The notes: a model not told the origin generated them from the sequence alone. A stretch of DNA of 64,000 nucleotides from Erwinia amylovora (GCF_017161565.1 NZ_CP066796.1:992001-1056000); one strand, 5' to 3'; positions 30,126 through 40,284 are shown, counted from the first letter of the stretch. Numbers and translations are program-made.

Positions 30126-31439
30126 GTGTTGGAACGCCTCTCCTGGAAGAGATTACTGTTTGAGCTGCTGCTTGCCAGCCTGCCGGCGCTGATTATCGGA
30201 CTCATCGTGGGCGGGTTGCCCTGGCTGTTGCTGGCTTCCGCGCTCTGCGTGCTGGTTTTTCACTTCAACAATCTTCTGCGCCTGTCGCACTGGCTGTGGG
30301 TGGACCGCAGCATCAACCCGCCCAGCGGACGCGGCAGCTGGGAGCCTCTGTTCTACGGCCTGTATCAGATGCAGGCGCGCAACCGCCGCCGCCGCCGGGA
30401 ACTTGGCCATCTGATTAAACGCTTTCGCAGCGGAGCAGAATCGCTGCCGGATGCGCTGGTGTTGACCACCGACGAGGGCACGATTTTCTGGTGTAACGGG
30501 CTGGCTCAACAGCTGTTGGGGCTGCGCTGGCCGGAAGATAATGGTCAGAACATTCTCAACCTGCTGCGTTACCCCGAATTTACCCGCTATTTGCGCCAGC
30601 GTGATTTCGCGCATCCGCTGACGCTGGTTTTGAACAGCCAGCGCCATCTGGAGTTTCGCATTATGCCCTACAGCGAAGGGCAGTGGCTGCTGGTGGCGCG
30701 CGATGTGACGCAAATGCACCAGCTGGAAGGGGCGCGCCGCAACTTCTTTGCCAATGTGAGCCACGAGCTGCGCACGCCATTAACCGTGTTGCAGGGGTAT
30801 CTGGAGATGATGAATGACCCGGTGCTGGAAGGTCGCCTGCGGGCTAAAGCGCTGCAAACCATGCAGGAACAGGCGAAACGCATGGATAGCCTGGTGGGTC
30901 AGCTGCTGACGCTGTCGCGCATTGAGGCGGCTCCGGCGCACGACCTGCATGAAATTGTTGATGTCCCAATGATGCTGCAGGGTTTGCAGCGTGAAACGGA
31001 ATCGCTCAGTCAGGGGCGTCATCAAATCCAGTTCAACAGCGACCCGAATCTACGCGTATATGGCAATGATGAACAGCTGCGCAGCGCCATCTCCAACCTG
31101 GTTTATAATGCGGTGAATCATACCCCCGACGGCACAAGGATTGTGGTCAGCTGGCAACGCAGCGACCGGGGAGCCGAGTTCAAGGTCGCAGATAACGGTC
31201 CGGGCATCGCGCCAGAGCACTTACCGCGTCTGACTGAACGTTTCTATCGCGTTGATAAGGCACGATCCAGACAGACCGGGGGAAGCGGGCTGGGGCTGGC
31301 TATCGTAAAACATGCGCTCAGCCACCATAATGCGCGGCTGAATATCAGCAGCGCGCCGGCAGCTGAAACCTGTTTCAGCTTTCAGCTGCCGCTCAGGATG
31401 ATTGTGGGTGCTGAACCGGGCGGCTGCATGCGGCCTTAA
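30126..31439 (+). CDS. phoR: Phosphate regulon sensor histidine kinase PhoR
   Basis: 437 residues from a GTG, as the N-terminus [23 protein letters not shown] matches E. coli PhoR. Two membrane segments occupy residues 10-60, followed by a linker ([23 protein letters not shown]), a PAS domain (80-190) and the kinase core. The H box [20 protein letters not shown] holds the phospho-His; N ([13 protein letters not shown]), G1 (DNGPGI) and G2 ([12 protein letters not shown]) boxes are intact. It phosphorylates PhoB when the Pst system senses low phosphate. It starts 22 bases after phoB, in one operon. Confidence 0.97.
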   Translation: MLERLSWKRLLFELLLASLPALIIGLIVGGLPWLLLASALCVLVFHFNNLLRLSHWLWVDRSINPPSGRGSWEPLFYGLYQMQARNRRRRRELGHLIKRFRSGAESLPDALVLTTDEGTIFWCNGLAQQLLGLRWPEDNGQNILNLLRYPEFTRYLRQRDFAHPLTLVLNSQRHLEFRIMPYSEGQWLLVARDVTQMHQLEGARRNFFANVSHELRTPLTVLQGYLEMMNDPVLEGRLRAKALQTMQEQAKRMDSLVGQLLTLSRIEAAPAHDLHEIVDVPMMLQGLQRETESLSQGRHQIQFNSDPNLRVYGNDEQLRSAISNLVYNAVNHTPDGTRIVVSWQRSDRGAEFKVADNGPGIAPEHLPRLTERFYRVDKARSRQTGGSGLGLAIVKHALSHHNARLNISSAPAAETCFSFQLPLRMIVGAEPGGCMRP

Positions 31440-31457
31440 TCACACGGAACTCTCACC

Positions 31458-32381
31458 ATGAAAAATCTCATCGCGCTGGCGTTGCTGCTGATCTGCATAG
31501 CGGCTAAGGCCAAAGAGGGCATGCTGGCGGGTAATTTGAACAGCGTCGGCTCCGATACGCTTGGCAACCTGATGGCGCTATGGGGAGATCACTTCAGCCA
31601 GCAGTATCCCGGCGTGAATGTACAGATCCAGGCGTCGGGATCGTCTACGGCCCCCACGGCGCTGGCGGCCGGGGCTGCGCAACTGGGCGCGATGAGCAGG
31701 CCGATGCAGGCAGCAGAACGCCAGCTGTTTGCAGATCGTTATGGTTATCCGCCGCTGGCGGTGCCGGTGGCTATTGATGCGTTGGTGGTGGTGGTAAATC
31801 AGGATAATCCGTTAGCCGGACTGAATGCCCGCCAGCTGGATGCTATTTTCTCCGTCACGCGGCTTTGCGGAGGAGCGCTTTCCCCCCATAGCTGGGGGGA
31901 TCTGCAGCTGACTCAGCCCGGCTGGGCGCAGCGCGGCATCCAGCGCTTTGGCCGTAATTCTGCCTCTGGTACGTGGGGGTTTTTCAAACAGCAGGCGTTG
32001 TGCAACGGTGATTTACGCCGTGATGTTGGCGAATATCCTGGCTCTGCGGCGGTGGTGCAGGCGGTTGCCGGTTCGCTCAACGGCATTGGCTATGCCAGCG
32101 CCGGATTTCATCTTAGCGGCGTTAAAGTGCTGCCGTTGGCGCGAGATGAGAATAACTGGATCAGCCCCACGGCTGAAAATATCCGCAGCGGCCGTTATCC
32201 CTATGCGCGTCCGCTTTACATCTATGTCAATAAAGCGCCGGACAAACCTCTGGAGCCGCTTACCGCCGCGTTTCTCCGCCTGGCGTTATCGGGCGCTGGC
32301 CAGGCGTTGGTCAGTCAGGCTGGCTATCTGCCCCTATCTGAAGCGCAAAGGGAGCAGGCGCTGGCGATGATGGCGCAATAA
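31458..32381 (+). CDS. PstS-like phosphate-binding periplasmic protein
   Basis: 307 residues with a short signal peptide ending AKA (about residue 18). The PstS/PBP-like fold is suggested by VGSDTLGNLMALWGDHF, the phosphate loop ASGSSTAPTALAAGAAQLGAMSR, then FGRNSASGTWGFF and GIGYASAGF. It is not the ordinary PstS of a pstSCAB operon: no permease genes follow. It starts 18 bases after the phoR stop and is thus probably co-transcribed with phoBR. It may be an auxiliary phosphate binder or a sensor-related protein; its role is inferred. Confidence 0.78.
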   Translation: MKNLIALALLLICIAAKAKEGMLAGNLNSVGSDTLGNLMALWGDHFSQQYPGVNVQIQASGSSTAPTALAAGAAQLGAMSRPMQAAERQLFADRYGYPPLAVPVAIDALVVVVNQDNPLAGLNARQLDAIFSVTRLCGGALSPHSWGDLQLTQPGWAQRGIQRFGRNSASGTWGFFKQQALCNGDLRRDVGEYPGSAAVVQAVAGSLNGIGYASAGFHLSGVKVLPLARDENNWISPTAENIRSGRYPYARPLYIYVNKAPDKPLEPLTAAFLRLALSGAGQALVSQAGYLPLSEAQREQALAMMAQ

Positions 32382-32566
32382 TGACATCAGTTTGCAGCAG
32401 TGATGAGGTTGCAGAGCCGCCAAAGAAGGGCTTTGAGTCAAATGCAACGCCGTTCGTTACCGAACGTCCCCGGTCTTTTTCAGCATAATGAATTTTTCTC
32501 AGTCACCATGAAATTTTGTCGTTTGCGAGATGGGGATCCTCATGACACTGTGAGAAACGGATATTT

Positions 32567-32582
32567 AGACGTCCAGAAGTCT
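32567..32582 (+). promoter_or_regulatory. Tandem MetJ boxes upstream of the MetE-like gene
   Basis: Two adjacent eight-base sites, AGACGTCC (32567-32574) and AGAAGTCT (32575-32582), each match the MetJ consensus AGACGTCT at seven of eight positions, the usual tandem arrangement. They end about 68 bases before the start codon of the methionine-synthase-like gene, which should thus be repressed by MetJ with S-adenosylmethionine. Confidence 0.75.
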
Positions 32583-32650
32583 AAAATAACCCACCGTAAC
32601 TATTGCGCGGCGCAATGATCCGCCCGCGTGCAGGCCAGGAGTGAGCTGAC

Positions 32651-33751
32651 ATGACAACATCCGTACCTTATCGCGCTGAAGTGGTTGGCAGCTTTCTGCG
32701 CCCTGCAGCAATTAAGCAGGCGCGCCAGCAGTTTGCCGCCGGTGAAATTGACGCGGCTGCGTTACGCAGCATTGAAGATGAAGAGATCCGTAAAGTGGTT
32801 GCCAGCCAGCGAGCCAGCGGCCTGCAGGTGGTGACCGATGGGGAGTTCCGTCGCGCCTGGTGGCACTTCGACTTCTTTGACGGGCTGGATGGCGTAGAGC
32901 GCTACGAAGCAGAGCAGGGCATTCAGTTTAACGGCGTGCAGACAAAAGCGCGTGGCGTGAAGGTTACCGGCAAACTGGGTTTCAGCCATCACCCGATGTT
33001 AGAGGATTTCCGCTTTCTGCAAAGCATCAGCGGGGATGCCGTGGCAAAAATGACCATTCCCAGCCCCAGCGTGCTGCATTTCCGTGGCGGGCGTAAGGTC
33101 ATTGATGCGCAGATTTATCCGGATCTGGACGTCTATTTCGACGACCTTGCACAAACCTGGCGCGATGCAATCCGGGCATTCTACCAAGCAGGTTGTCGCT
33201 ATCTGCAACTGGATGATACCGTTTGGGCTTATCTCTGTTCTGACGACCAGCAGCAGCAGATACGTGAGCGCGGTGACAACCCGGAAGAGCTGGCCCGTAC
33301 CTACGCGCGGGTGTTGAATAAAGCCATTGCAGGCAAGCCGGACGATTTGCAGATCGGCCTGCATGTTTGCCGGGGCAATTTCCGCTCAACCTGGATCTCC
33401 GAAGGTGGCTATGAACCGGTCGCGGAATTGCTGTTTGGCGGAGTCAACGTTGATGCCTTCTTTCTTGAATATGATAATGAGCGTTCGGGCGGCTTCGAGC
33501 CGCTGCGCTTTATCAAAAAAGGCAAACAGCAGGTGGTGCTGGGCCTGATCACCACTAAGAGCGGAGAGCTGGAAGCGGCGGCAACCATCGAAAAACGTCT
33601 GCGTGAGGCCGCGCAGTTCGTCAGCATGGACCAGATTTGCCTTAGCCCGCAGTGTGGCTTTGCCTCTACCGAAGAGGGTAACAGCCTGACGGAAGAGCAG
33701 CAGTGGGCCAAGCTGCGCCTGGTGGTGGATGTTGCTAACCGCGTCTGGTAA
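32651..33751 (+). CDS. MetE-like cobalamin-independent methionine synthase, catalytic domain only
   Basis: 366 residues, about half of MetE (753) and matching only its C-terminal catalytic barrel, like B. subtilis YxjG/YxjH. The zinc ligands are recognisable: LHVCRGN (His and Cys), the Glu in FFLEYD, and the Cys in CLSPQCGF. The N-terminus AEVVGSFLRPAAIKQAR is the substrate-loop pattern of the family. It probably transfers a methyl group to homocysteine or a related thiol; the methyl donor (folate or other) is uncertain because the MetE N-terminal half is absent. Tandem MetJ boxes upstream support a methionine role. It is transcribed alone. Confidence 0.82.
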   Translation: MTTSVPYRAEVVGSFLRPAAIKQARQQFAAGEIDAAALRSIEDEEIRKVVASQRASGLQVVTDGEFRRAWWHFDFFDGLDGVERYEAEQGIQFNGVQTKARGVKVTGKLGFSHHPMLEDFRFLQSISGDAVAKMTIPSPSVLHFRGGRKVIDAQIYPDLDVYFDDLAQTWRDAIRAFYQAGCRYLQLDDTVWAYLCSDDQQQQIRERGDNPEELARTYARVLNKAIAGKPDDLQIGLHVCRGNFRSTWISEGGYEPVAELLFGGVNVDAFFLEYDNERSGGFEPLRFIKKGKQQVVLGLITTKSGELEAAATIEKRLREAAQFVSMDQICLSPQCGFASTEEGNSLTEEQQWAKLRLVVDVANRVW

Positions 33752-33771
33752 AAAACGCATTGTGTGCATCA

Positions 33772-33794
33772 GGCGCGGATCTGTGCGCCTTTTG
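33772..33794 (+). terminator. Terminator after the MetE-like gene
   Basis: AGGCGC and GCGCCT form a six-base stem with an eight-base loop, followed by TTT. The short T-run makes it moderate. Confidence 0.5.
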
Positions 33795-34197
33795 TGCTGC
33801 TTTTTCGGTCTGTCGCCAAAATTAACGCGGCGCAGACGAAAAAAAATACAAATCATGTAACGCAATTCTGTCCTCATCTAAGCATATACACTGGTTGGCT
33901 GATTTTTTACGGTATATTCATCTGCTTTCTCGATCCCGTATTGCCTTTTACCGCTATAAACGGTCTACTTAACCCCGTTTCTCGTCATCCCCCTGAATAC
34001 AAAATAATCAGCTCATATTCACTACCCGTCGCGATGTAATCAGTGTTTTCGACTGCATCGATTTGATTTAGTAGCGTATTTAGAGCATCCAGGGTGATTG
34101 GCTGTAAAAATTATTCATCGTGCAGAATTGTGCTAGTTCATTGATTCTTAAGCCTGGTCGTTTCAGATGGCGGGGGTTGATTACTGCAAGGTGAAGT
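33795..34197. other. Intergenic region upstream of brnQ
   Basis: About 400 bases, AT-rich between 33830 and 34060. It must hold the brnQ promoter. No gene, strong palindrome or known leader-peptide pattern is evident to me. Confidence 0.35.
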
Positions 34198-35574
34198 ATG
34201 GCGAGCAGCGCTGATAACACGACTTTTAACACCACCACAGGCAACACGTTTCTTATGACGCATCGTTTAACTTCAAAAGATATTCTGGCACTGGGCTTTA
34301 TGACTTTTGCCCTGTTTGTTGGCGCAGGGAACATCATCTTCCCACCAATGGTAGGCATTCAGGCCGGAGAGCATGTCTGGCTTGCGGCTTTGGGCTTTCT
34401 GATTACGGCCGTTGGCCTGCCGGTTATCTCCGTGATTGCACTGGCGCGCGTGGGGGGTGGGATTGACGCCCTGAGTTCGCCGATTGGCAAAGTGGCTGGC
34501 GTGGTGCTGGCAACCGTTTGCTATCTGGCCGTTGGGCCGCTGTTTGCTACGCCACGTACCGCCACCGTTTCGTTTGAAGTGGGCATTGCCCCGCTGACCG
34601 GTGAGGGGGCATTACCGCTATTTATCTACAGCCTGGTCTACTTTGCCCTGGTGATTGGCGTCTCGCTTTATCCCGGTAAACTTCTGGATACTGTCGGCCA
34701 CATCCTCGCCCCGCTAAAGATTTTTGCCCTGACCCTGCTGGGCCTGGCGGCGCTGCTGTGGCCTGCTGGCGGTATTGCGCCTGCAACCGAGGAGTATCAG
34801 CGTGCGGCGTTCTCCAATGGCTTTATCAATGGTTATCTGACAATGGATACTCTTGGGGCGCTGGTGTTCGGCATCGTCATTGTCAATGCCGCCCGCTCGC
34901 GCGGCATTAGCGAAGCAAAACTGCTGACCCGCTACACGGTGATTGCCGGATTGATTGCCGGGGTTGGCCTGACGCTGGTCTATCTGGCGCTGTTTAAACT
35001 CGGTGCTGACAGTGCGACGATTGTCGATCAAAGCGCTAACGGTGCAGCCATCCTGCATGCCTATGTGCAGCACACTTTCGGCGCTATGGGCAGCTTCTTC
35101 CTGGCTTCACTGATTTTTGTCGCCTGTATTGTGACCGCCGTGGGTCTGACCTGTGCCTGTGCGGAGTTTTTTGAGCACTATTTGCCTCTCAGCTATCGCC
35201 AGCTGGTGTTTATTCTGGGCGCGTTTTCTATGGTGGTTTCCAACCTTGGTCTTAGCCATCTTATCCAGATCTCTATTCCTGTATTAACCGCGATTTACCC
35301 GCCTTGTATCGTGCTGGTGCTGTTAAGCTTCACTTTGAGCTGGTGGAAGAAAAGCACAAGGATTGTTGCGCCAGTCATGCTGGTCAGCCTGCTGTTTGGT
35401 ATGGTCGACGCAATCAAAACCACCTCTTTAAAGGCGCTGCTCCCCGCGTTTACCCAAAATCTGCCGCTGGCCGATCAGGGGCTGGCGTGGTTGCCGCCTT
35501 CACTGGTGATGCTGGCTCTGGTGACCATTTACGATCGCGTTTCTGGTCGCCCGGTTGCCGTGCATCAGCAATAG
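34198..35574 (+). CDS. brnQ: Branched-chain amino acid transporter BrnQ (LIV-II)
   Basis: 458 residues from the ATG at 34198, which has AAGG seven bases upstream. E. coli BrnQ begins at the equivalent of the ATG at 34255 ([10 protein letters not shown]), giving 439 residues, but that codon has no good Shine-Dalgarno here, so the longer start is kept with caution. The protein has about twelve membrane segments and imports leucine, isoleucine and valine with sodium. [23 protein letters not shown] and [17 protein letters not shown] are family hallmarks. proY follows 56 bases later. Confidence 0.95.
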   Translation: MASSADNTTFNTTTGNTFLMTHRLTSKDILALGFMTFALFVGAGNIIFPPMVGIQAGEHVWLAALGFLITAVGLPVISVIALARVGGGIDALSSPIGKVAGVVLATVCYLAVGPLFATPRTATVSFEVGIAPLTGEGALPLFIYSLVYFALVIGVSLYPGKLLDTVGHILAPLKIFALTLLGLAALLWPAGGIAPATEEYQRAAFSNGFINGYLTMDTLGALVFGIVIVNAARSRGISEAKLLTRYTVIAGLIAGVGLTLVYLALFKLGADSATIVDQSANGAAILHAYVQHTFGAMGSFFLASLIFVACIVTAVGLTCACAEFFEHYLPLSYRQLVFILGAFSMVVSNLGLSHLIQISIPVLTAIYPPCIVLVLLSFTLSWWKKSTRIVAPVMLVSLLFGMVDAIKTTSLKALLPAFTQNLPLADQGLAWLPPSLVMLALVTIYDRVSGRPVAVHQQ

Positions 35575-35587
35575 CGTTGTAAAATCT

Positions 35588-35623
35588 CCCCTTACCACCT
35601 GGCGGTAAGGGGTCGCCAGGTGG
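35588..35623 (+). promoter_or_regulatory. Two mutually exclusive hairpins before proY, one covering its Shine-Dalgarno
   Basis: Hairpin A pairs CCCCTTACC (35588-35596) with GGTAAGGGG (35604-35612). Hairpin B pairs CCACCTGGCG (35595-35604) with CGCCAGGTGG (35614-35623), ten perfect base pairs. They share bases 35595-35612 and cannot coexist. The 3' arm of B contains AGGTGG, the Shine-Dalgarno of proY (ATG at 35631). Formation of B would hide it and formation of A would free it. There is no T-run, so this is more like a translational switch than a terminator. Confidence 0.65.
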
Positions 35624-35630
35624 AAAAAAA

Positions 35631-36983
35631 ATGACAAAAATGACTCTGAAAAAGGGATTGAGTACGCGCCATATTCGTTTTATGGCGTTGGGTTCAGCAA
35701 TTGGCACCGGGCTGTTTTACGGTTCGGCCGATGCGATCAGAATGGCCGGTCCGGGCGTGCTGCTTGCCTATATTATTGGCGGTGTGGCAGCGTATATCAT
35801 TATGCGTGCGCTCGGTGAAATGTCCGTCAATAACCCCCAGGCCAGCTCCTTTTCCCGCTACGCGCAAGATTATCTCGGACCGCTGGCCGGCTATATCACC
35901 GGCTGGACCTACTGTTTTGAAATCCTGATTGTCGCTATCGCCGATGTTACCGCATTCGGTATTTATATGAGCGTCTGGTTCCCTGATGTGCCGCACTGGA
36001 CATGGGTACTCAGCGTGGTGCTGGTGATTGGCGCGATCAATCTCGCCACGGTGAAGGTGTTCGGCGAGGTCGAATTCTGGCTGTCGCTGTTTAAAGTTGC
36101 CACCATCATTGTGATGATTGTCGCGGGTATCGGCATTATTTTCTGGGGTATCGGTAACGGCGGTCAGGCGACCGGTATCAGCAATTTGTGGACCCACGGT
36201 GGCTTCATACCCAATGGCTGGATTGGGGTGGTACTGTCGCTGCAAATGGTGATGTTCGCCTTTGGCGGGATCGAAATTATCGGTATTACCGCCGGTGAAG
36301 CGAAGGACCCCGCCGTATCGATCCCGCGTGCAATTAATACCGTGCCGCTGCGTATTCTGGTGTTCTATGTTGGCACGCTGTTTGTCATCATGTCGATCTA
36401 TCCCTGGAATCAGGTCGGGACTAACGGCAGCCCGTTTGTACTGACTTTCCAGCATATGGGTATTGCGGCAGCGGCAGCGGTGCTTAACTTCGTGGTGATT
36501 ACCGCCTCGCTGTCGGCGATTAACAGCGATGTGTTTGGCGTGGGCCGTATGCTGTACGGCATGGCAGAGCAGGGCCACGCGCCGAAAGTCTTTACCACCG
36601 TATCGGAGAAAGGTATTCCCTGGGTAACGGTACTGGCGATGATGTTGGCGATGCTGGTTGCCGTCTATCTTAACTATTTGATGCCGGAAAAAGTGTTTCT
36701 GGTCATCGCCTCGCTGGCGACGTTCGCCACCGTCTGGGTGTGGATAATGATCCTGTTCTCCCAGATTGCCTTCCGCCGCACGCTGACGGCAGATCGGCTA
36801 AAGGCGCTGAAGTTCGCCCAGCCCGGAGGTGCCGTGACTTCGGCTATCGGCATTTGCTTCCTCGCCTTTATTATCGGCCTGATCGGCTATTTCCCTGATA
36901 CGCGCATATCGCTGTATGCCGGTTTCGCCTGGATCGTGCTGCTGTTGGTGAGCTGGCAGTGGGTGAAACGCACAAGTCGCTAA
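35631..36983 (+). CDS. proY: Proline-specific APC permease
   Basis: 450 residues with about twelve membrane segments, an inner-membrane amino acid:proton symporter. The N-terminal [42 protein letters not shown] is the amino acid transporter family hallmark, and [20 protein letters not shown] and EGEAKDP-like [16 protein letters not shown] are conserved. Position directly after brnQ matches E. coli proY, so the symbol is well supported; the substrate (proline, possibly histidine) is by analogy. The leader carries the hairpin pair described separately, and a strong terminator follows. Confidence 0.93.
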   Translation: MTKMTLKKGLSTRHIRFMALGSAIGTGLFYGSADAIRMAGPGVLLAYIIGGVAAYIIMRALGEMSVNNPQASSFSRYAQDYLGPLAGYITGWTYCFEILIVAIADVTAFGIYMSVWFPDVPHWTWVLSVVLVIGAINLATVKVFGEVEFWLSLFKVATIIVMIVAGIGIIFWGIGNGGQATGISNLWTHGGFIPNGWIGVVLSLQMVMFAFGGIEIIGITAGEAKDPAVSIPRAINTVPLRILVFYVGTLFVIMSIYPWNQVGTNGSPFVLTFQHMGIAAAAAVLNFVVITASLSAINSDVFGVGRMLYGMAEQGHAPKVFTTVSEKGIPWVTVLAMMLAMLVAVYLNYLMPEKVFLVIASLATFATVWVWIMILFSQIAFRRTLTADRLKALKFAQPGGAVTSAIGICFLAFIIGLIGYFPDTRISLYAGFAWIVLLLVSWQWVKRTSR

Positions 36984-36996
36984 CAGGGATTCACTG

Positions 36997-37029
36997 AAAA
37001 GGGCGAACCCTGGGTTTGCCCTTTTTTTT
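36997..37029 (+). terminator. Rho-independent terminator of proY
   Basis: AAGGGCGAACCC and GGGTTTGCCCTT pair across a short loop (CT) with one mismatch, then TTTTTTT follows. Strong. Confidence 0.9.
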
Positions 37030-37555
37030 GTATGAGTAGCAGGGCGGATCGGCAATGACGTGGCGATATTCAGCTTAATACGTTTCATCATGCTGTCGTA
37101 AAGACAGAGCTACCGACGGCCGTTAGCTGGCAGCCTGCCACGTTCAGCCCGGTAACCCGCAGTGAATGGCTGGCGGTTGGCGGCGACAGCTGACGTATCT
37201 CATCGAGGCTTTACCCTGTGAAAAAAGGCGGATAACGCACTTTATCTGACGGGCAGCCATCACTAAATACACCATATTGGTGATTTTGCTGCCCCGGGGC
37301 GACCTTTCAGCCAGGCTGCGGTGTAAACATCACCGTATGCTTTCCATCTGCCGTTAGCCAGCTGGCTCAGTCCCGCCCCGGTACCGGCTGCCACTTCCCG
37401 GCGTTCACCGTCGGTTGGCGGGTGTACTTTCTGGCGAAAGTTAACGGCACGATGTGCTTCATGTGGGGCGCCCTGGCGTGGGAAATACGATATCTTCCGT
37501 CATGATAAAATATCGTCGACAGGAGTGGGCGAAAAGGCGGTGCAGGATCTGCAGA
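37030..37555. other. Gene-free stretch where malZ lies in E. coli
   Basis: About 525 bases without a credible gene. In E. coli malZ follows proY. Reading the + strand near 37380-37500 gives a short open frame with protein-like composition (VGWRVYFLAKVNG and FMWGALAWEI) and no start, possibly a remnant, but I could not match it to MalZ. The frame reported on the minus strand through the peroxiredoxin is a shadow. Confidence 0.35.
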
Positions 37556-37556
37556 C

Positions 37557-37585
37557 AAAAAAAAGCTCGCAGCAGCGAGCTTTTT
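37557..37585 (-). terminator. Terminator of the peroxiredoxin gene, probably bidirectional
   Basis: AAAGCTCGC and GCGAGCTTT form a perfect nine-base stem with a four-base loop. A-runs on the left and T-runs on the right let it work in both directions. Confidence 0.88.
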
Positions 37586-37604
37586 ACCGAACGGTACTGA
37601 GCTG

Positions 37605-38207
37605 TTACAGTTTGGCGGCGTTCTCAGACAGGTATTTGGCAACGCCGTCAGGAGATGCGCCCATACCTTCTTTGCCTTTTTCCCACTGAGCCGGGCACAC
37701 ATCGCCGTGCTCTTCGTGGAACTGCAGCGCGTCAACCATGCGCAGCATTTCGTCAACGTTACGACCCAGCGGCAGATCGTTAACCACCTGGTGGCGAACC
37801 ACGCCGGCCTGGTCGATCAGGAATGACCCACGCAGAGCAACACCCGCTTCCGGGTGCTCAATGCCCCAGGCTTTCTGAATTTCACGTTTGATGTCAGCAA
37901 CCATGGCATATTTCACTTCGCCGATGCCGCCTTTATCGATCGGAGTTTTACGCCATGCGTTGTGCACGAACTCTGAGTCAAAGGAGACGCCAACAACTTC
38001 GACACCACGTTTCTGGAACTCTGCATAGCGCTTATCAAAAGCGATCAGCTCGGAAGGGCATACGAAGGTGAAGTCCATTGGCCAAAAGAACACAACGGTG
38101 GCTTTACCAGCGGTGTGTTTTTTAAAGTTGAAGTTTTCTACGATTTCACCGTTGCCCAGCACAGCTGCGGCAGTAAAATCTGGGGCTGGACGAGTTACCA
38201 GGACCAT
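37605..38207 (-). CDS. Typical 2-Cys peroxiredoxin (peroxiredoxin C, AhpC/TSA family)
   Basis: 200 residues. The peroxidatic Cys50 lies in DFTFVCPSE and the resolving Cys171 in DVCPAQW, so the enzyme reduces hydrogen peroxide and organic peroxides through an intersubunit disulfide. The GG(I/V)G-like KGGIGEVKYAMVAD and the C-terminal helix SENAAKL are typical of the Prx1 subgroup rather than of E. coli AhpC, and no ahpF is next to it, so reduction is probably by thioredoxin. It is not present at this locus in E. coli; related genes occur here in Yersinia and Erwinia as I recall. AGGAG precedes the ATG. Confidence 0.92.
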   Translation of the reverse strand: MVLVTRPAPDFTAAAVLGNGEIVENFNFKKHTAGKATVVFFWPMDFTFVCPSELIAFDKRYAEFQKRGVEVVGVSFDSEFVHNAWRKTPIDKGGIGEVKYAMVADIKREIQKAWGIEHPEAGVALRGSFLIDQAGVVRHQVVNDLPLGRNVDEMLRMVDALQFHEEHGDVCPAQWEKGKEGMGASPDGVAKYLSENAAKL

Positions 38208-38396
38208 TATTCACTCCTGTTGAAGTCATTGGATGAGGGGAAGTAAGACGCCAGCATTATACGAGCGGCATCCGGCAAGGAACCAGCGTAATACGCCGAT
38301 TGTTCAGATAGGGTGTACCTATCGAAATTAAGGTTAAGCATAAAACAGCCACATACGATAGCCTGTTTTTGCAAAAGGATAAAGCGTAGCTACCGA

Positions 38397-38978
38397 TCAT
38401 AACTCGCAGCGGGCGGCCTGCACCATCAACGGCGGGTATAGCTGCCAGAACAGATCCTCAAGCTGTTGATAGTTATCGGTGAAATCTTGATAACTGCCAG
38501 TCAGAGCCGACAGTTTAGGTCGGCGGCTGGCCATCCCCTGTAACACAACCGATAAAAAAGCCGGATCGGCATAACGCTCTATCCAGCGTTCACGCCAAAG
38601 CCAGGCGTTAAGCGTCTGAAAGCGCGGCGGCGTCGTTGACAGATCGGGCTCAATCTCGTTTCTGGCATGCGCCAAAAAGGCCGGCAGGGAGATATCCGGC
38701 ACCAGCTTATTCCAGTGATGCGTTAGAAAATGATCCCAGATAACATCAAGCGTAATCGGTGCTACCCGGCGGGTTTCGCTACGAAAAAGCTGGCGAGCCA
38801 GGCGTACTTGCGGTAGTGCATCCGTCAGAGCATCAATGCGTCGGTGCAGGTTGATGCCATCGGCAATGCGTGTTGGCCACTGATGCCGGGGATCACCGCG
38901 TACGTAATCGGCCATAAGATTGCCGAGCAGCGAACTGTTAGCGAGATGGGCCAGATGGAGGTGGGCAAGATAGTTCAT
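38397..38978 (-). CDS. acpH: Acyl carrier protein phosphodiesterase
   Basis: 193 residues, identical in length to E. coli AcpH. It removes the 4'-phosphopantetheine group from ACP. The N-terminal [23 protein letters not shown], and the HRRIDALTD and [12 protein letters not shown] segments carry the His and Asp that bind metal in this HD-like family. It is divergent from queA, as in E. coli. Confidence 0.95.
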   Translation of the reverse strand: MNYLAHLHLAHLANSSLLGNLMADYVRGDPRHQWPTRIADGINLHRRIDALTDALPQVRLARQLFRSETRRVAPITLDVIWDHFLTHHWNKLVPDISLPAFLAHARNEIEPDLSTTPPRFQTLNAWLWRERWIERYADPAFLSVVLQGMASRRPKLSALTGSYQDFTDNYQQLEDLFWQLYPPLMVQAARCEL

Positions 38979-39081
38979 CGCGTTATTCTACCGCAGACAA
39001 CATCGATATCACGCAGATTGTTTTGCTATGCTCAGTTTTCAGCTAGAATGTGCGCCCTGATTTCCCGGACTGTGAATGACC

Positions 39082-40152
39082 ATGCGCGTTGCCGATTTTA
39101 CTTTTGAGTTACCCGAATCTTTGATAGCCCATTACCCGCAGGCTCAGCGCAGCGGGTGCCGTTTACTTTCGCTGAACGGCCCTGACGGCGCGTTAACTCA
39201 TGGTGTATTCACCGATTTGTTGCACCAACTCAATCCCGGCGATCTGCTGGTCTTCAACAATACCCGGGTGATCCCGGCGCGTATTTTTGGCCGTAAGGCC
39301 AGCGGTGGAAAAATTGAGGTGCTGGTTGAACGTATGCTTGATGAGAAGCGCGTGCTGGCGCATGTGCGTTCATCGAAAGCTCCCAAGCCAGGCAGCGAGC
39401 TGCTGCTGGGCGATGATGAAAGTGTGCAGGCCATCATGGTGGCGCGCCACGATACGCTGTTTGAGATTGAATTTAACGATGCGCGTCCGGTGCTGGATAT
39501 TCTGAACAGCATTGGCCATATGCCGTTGCCTCCTTATATCGATCGTCCGGACGAAGATGCCGACCGCGAGCTTTACCAGACGGTGTACAGTCAGAAACCG
39601 GGTGCGGTAGCGGCACCCACGGCAGGCCTGCATTTCGACGAGCCGCTGCTGGAAGCGCTGCGCGAAAAAGGCATTGAAACGGTTTTTGTTACCCTGCACG
39701 TTGGTGCCGGGACGTTCCAGCCGGTGCGCGTCGATACCATTGAAGACCATATTATGCATGCAGAATATGCTGAAGTGCCGCAGGATGTCGTCGATGCGGT
39801 GCTGGCCTGTAAGGCGCGTGGTAAGCGGGTTATAGCGGTTGGGACGACTTCAGTGCGTTCATTAGAGAGCGCAGCACAGGCGGCCGAAAATGCCCTGATT
39901 GCCCCTTTCTTTGGCGATACTAAAATCTTTATTTACCCTGGCTATCATTATCAGGTGATTGATGCGTTGGTGACCAATTTCCATCTGCCGGAATCGACGC
40001 TGATTATGTTAGTTTCCGCCTTTGCCGGTTATCAGCATACCATGCACGCTTACCAGCAGGCGGTTGCGCAACGATACCGTTTCTTCAGCTACGGCGATGC
40101 AATGTTCATTACCCGAAATCCTCAGGCGTTTGCCGAGATCCCGGGGCGGTAA
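39082..40152 (+). CDS. queA: tRNA preQ1 S-adenosylmethionine ribosyltransferase-isomerase
   Basis: 356 residues from the ATG at 39082 ([19 protein letters not shown]), matching E. coli; another ATG lies two codons upstream. The enzyme transfers and isomerises the ribose of S-adenosylmethionine onto preQ1 at tRNA position 34, a step in queuosine synthesis. Signature blocks [36 protein letters not shown] and [12 protein letters not shown] are complete. In E. coli tgt follows directly; here a gtr cassette separates them. Confidence 0.97.
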   Translation: MRVADFTFELPESLIAHYPQAQRSGCRLLSLNGPDGALTHGVFTDLLHQLNPGDLLVFNNTRVIPARIFGRKASGGKIEVLVERMLDEKRVLAHVRSSKAPKPGSELLLGDDESVQAIMVARHDTLFEIEFNDARPVLDILNSIGHMPLPPYIDRPDEDADRELYQTVYSQKPGAVAAPTAGLHFDEPLLEALREKGIETVFVTLHVGAGTFQPVRVDTIEDHIMHAEYAEVPQDVVDAVLACKARGKRVIAVGTTSVRSLESAAQAAENALIAPFFGDTKIFIYPGYHYQVIDALVTNFHLPESTLIMLVSAFAGYQHTMHAYQQAVAQRYRFFSYGDAMFITRNPQAFAEIPGR

Positions 40153-40254
40153 ATACTTTCGCCGGATGGCACATTTAAAAGAAATTCCATTCAGCCTTGT
40201 CTTTGCAGCTGTCCACGTTCAGGGTCTTTGTAACAGTTTAGTCGGTCTGGACAG

Positions 40255-40284
40255 GTACAGGCCACCGTTGTGGCCTGTACTTGT
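40255..40284. terminator. Hairpin between convergent queA and gtrC
   Basis: GTACAGGCCAC and GTGGCCTGTAC form a perfect eleven-base stem with loop CGTT. Only TTGT follows, so termination may be partial. It marks the left edge of the gtr insertion. Confidence 0.6.

Noticed and set aside
32400..32618. 72-residue frame upstream of the MetE-like gene
   Set aside because: It overlaps the MetJ boxes and has no Shine-Dalgarno, signal or recognisable pattern.
35694..36578. Antisense frame of 294 residues opposite proY
   Set aside because: Rich in His, Asp and Asn with no motif; a shadow of a membrane-protein gene.
37367..37756. Minus-strand 129-residue frame across the peroxiredoxin end
   Set aside because: It is in another frame of the peroxiredoxin gene and crosses a strong terminator; its residues match no family.
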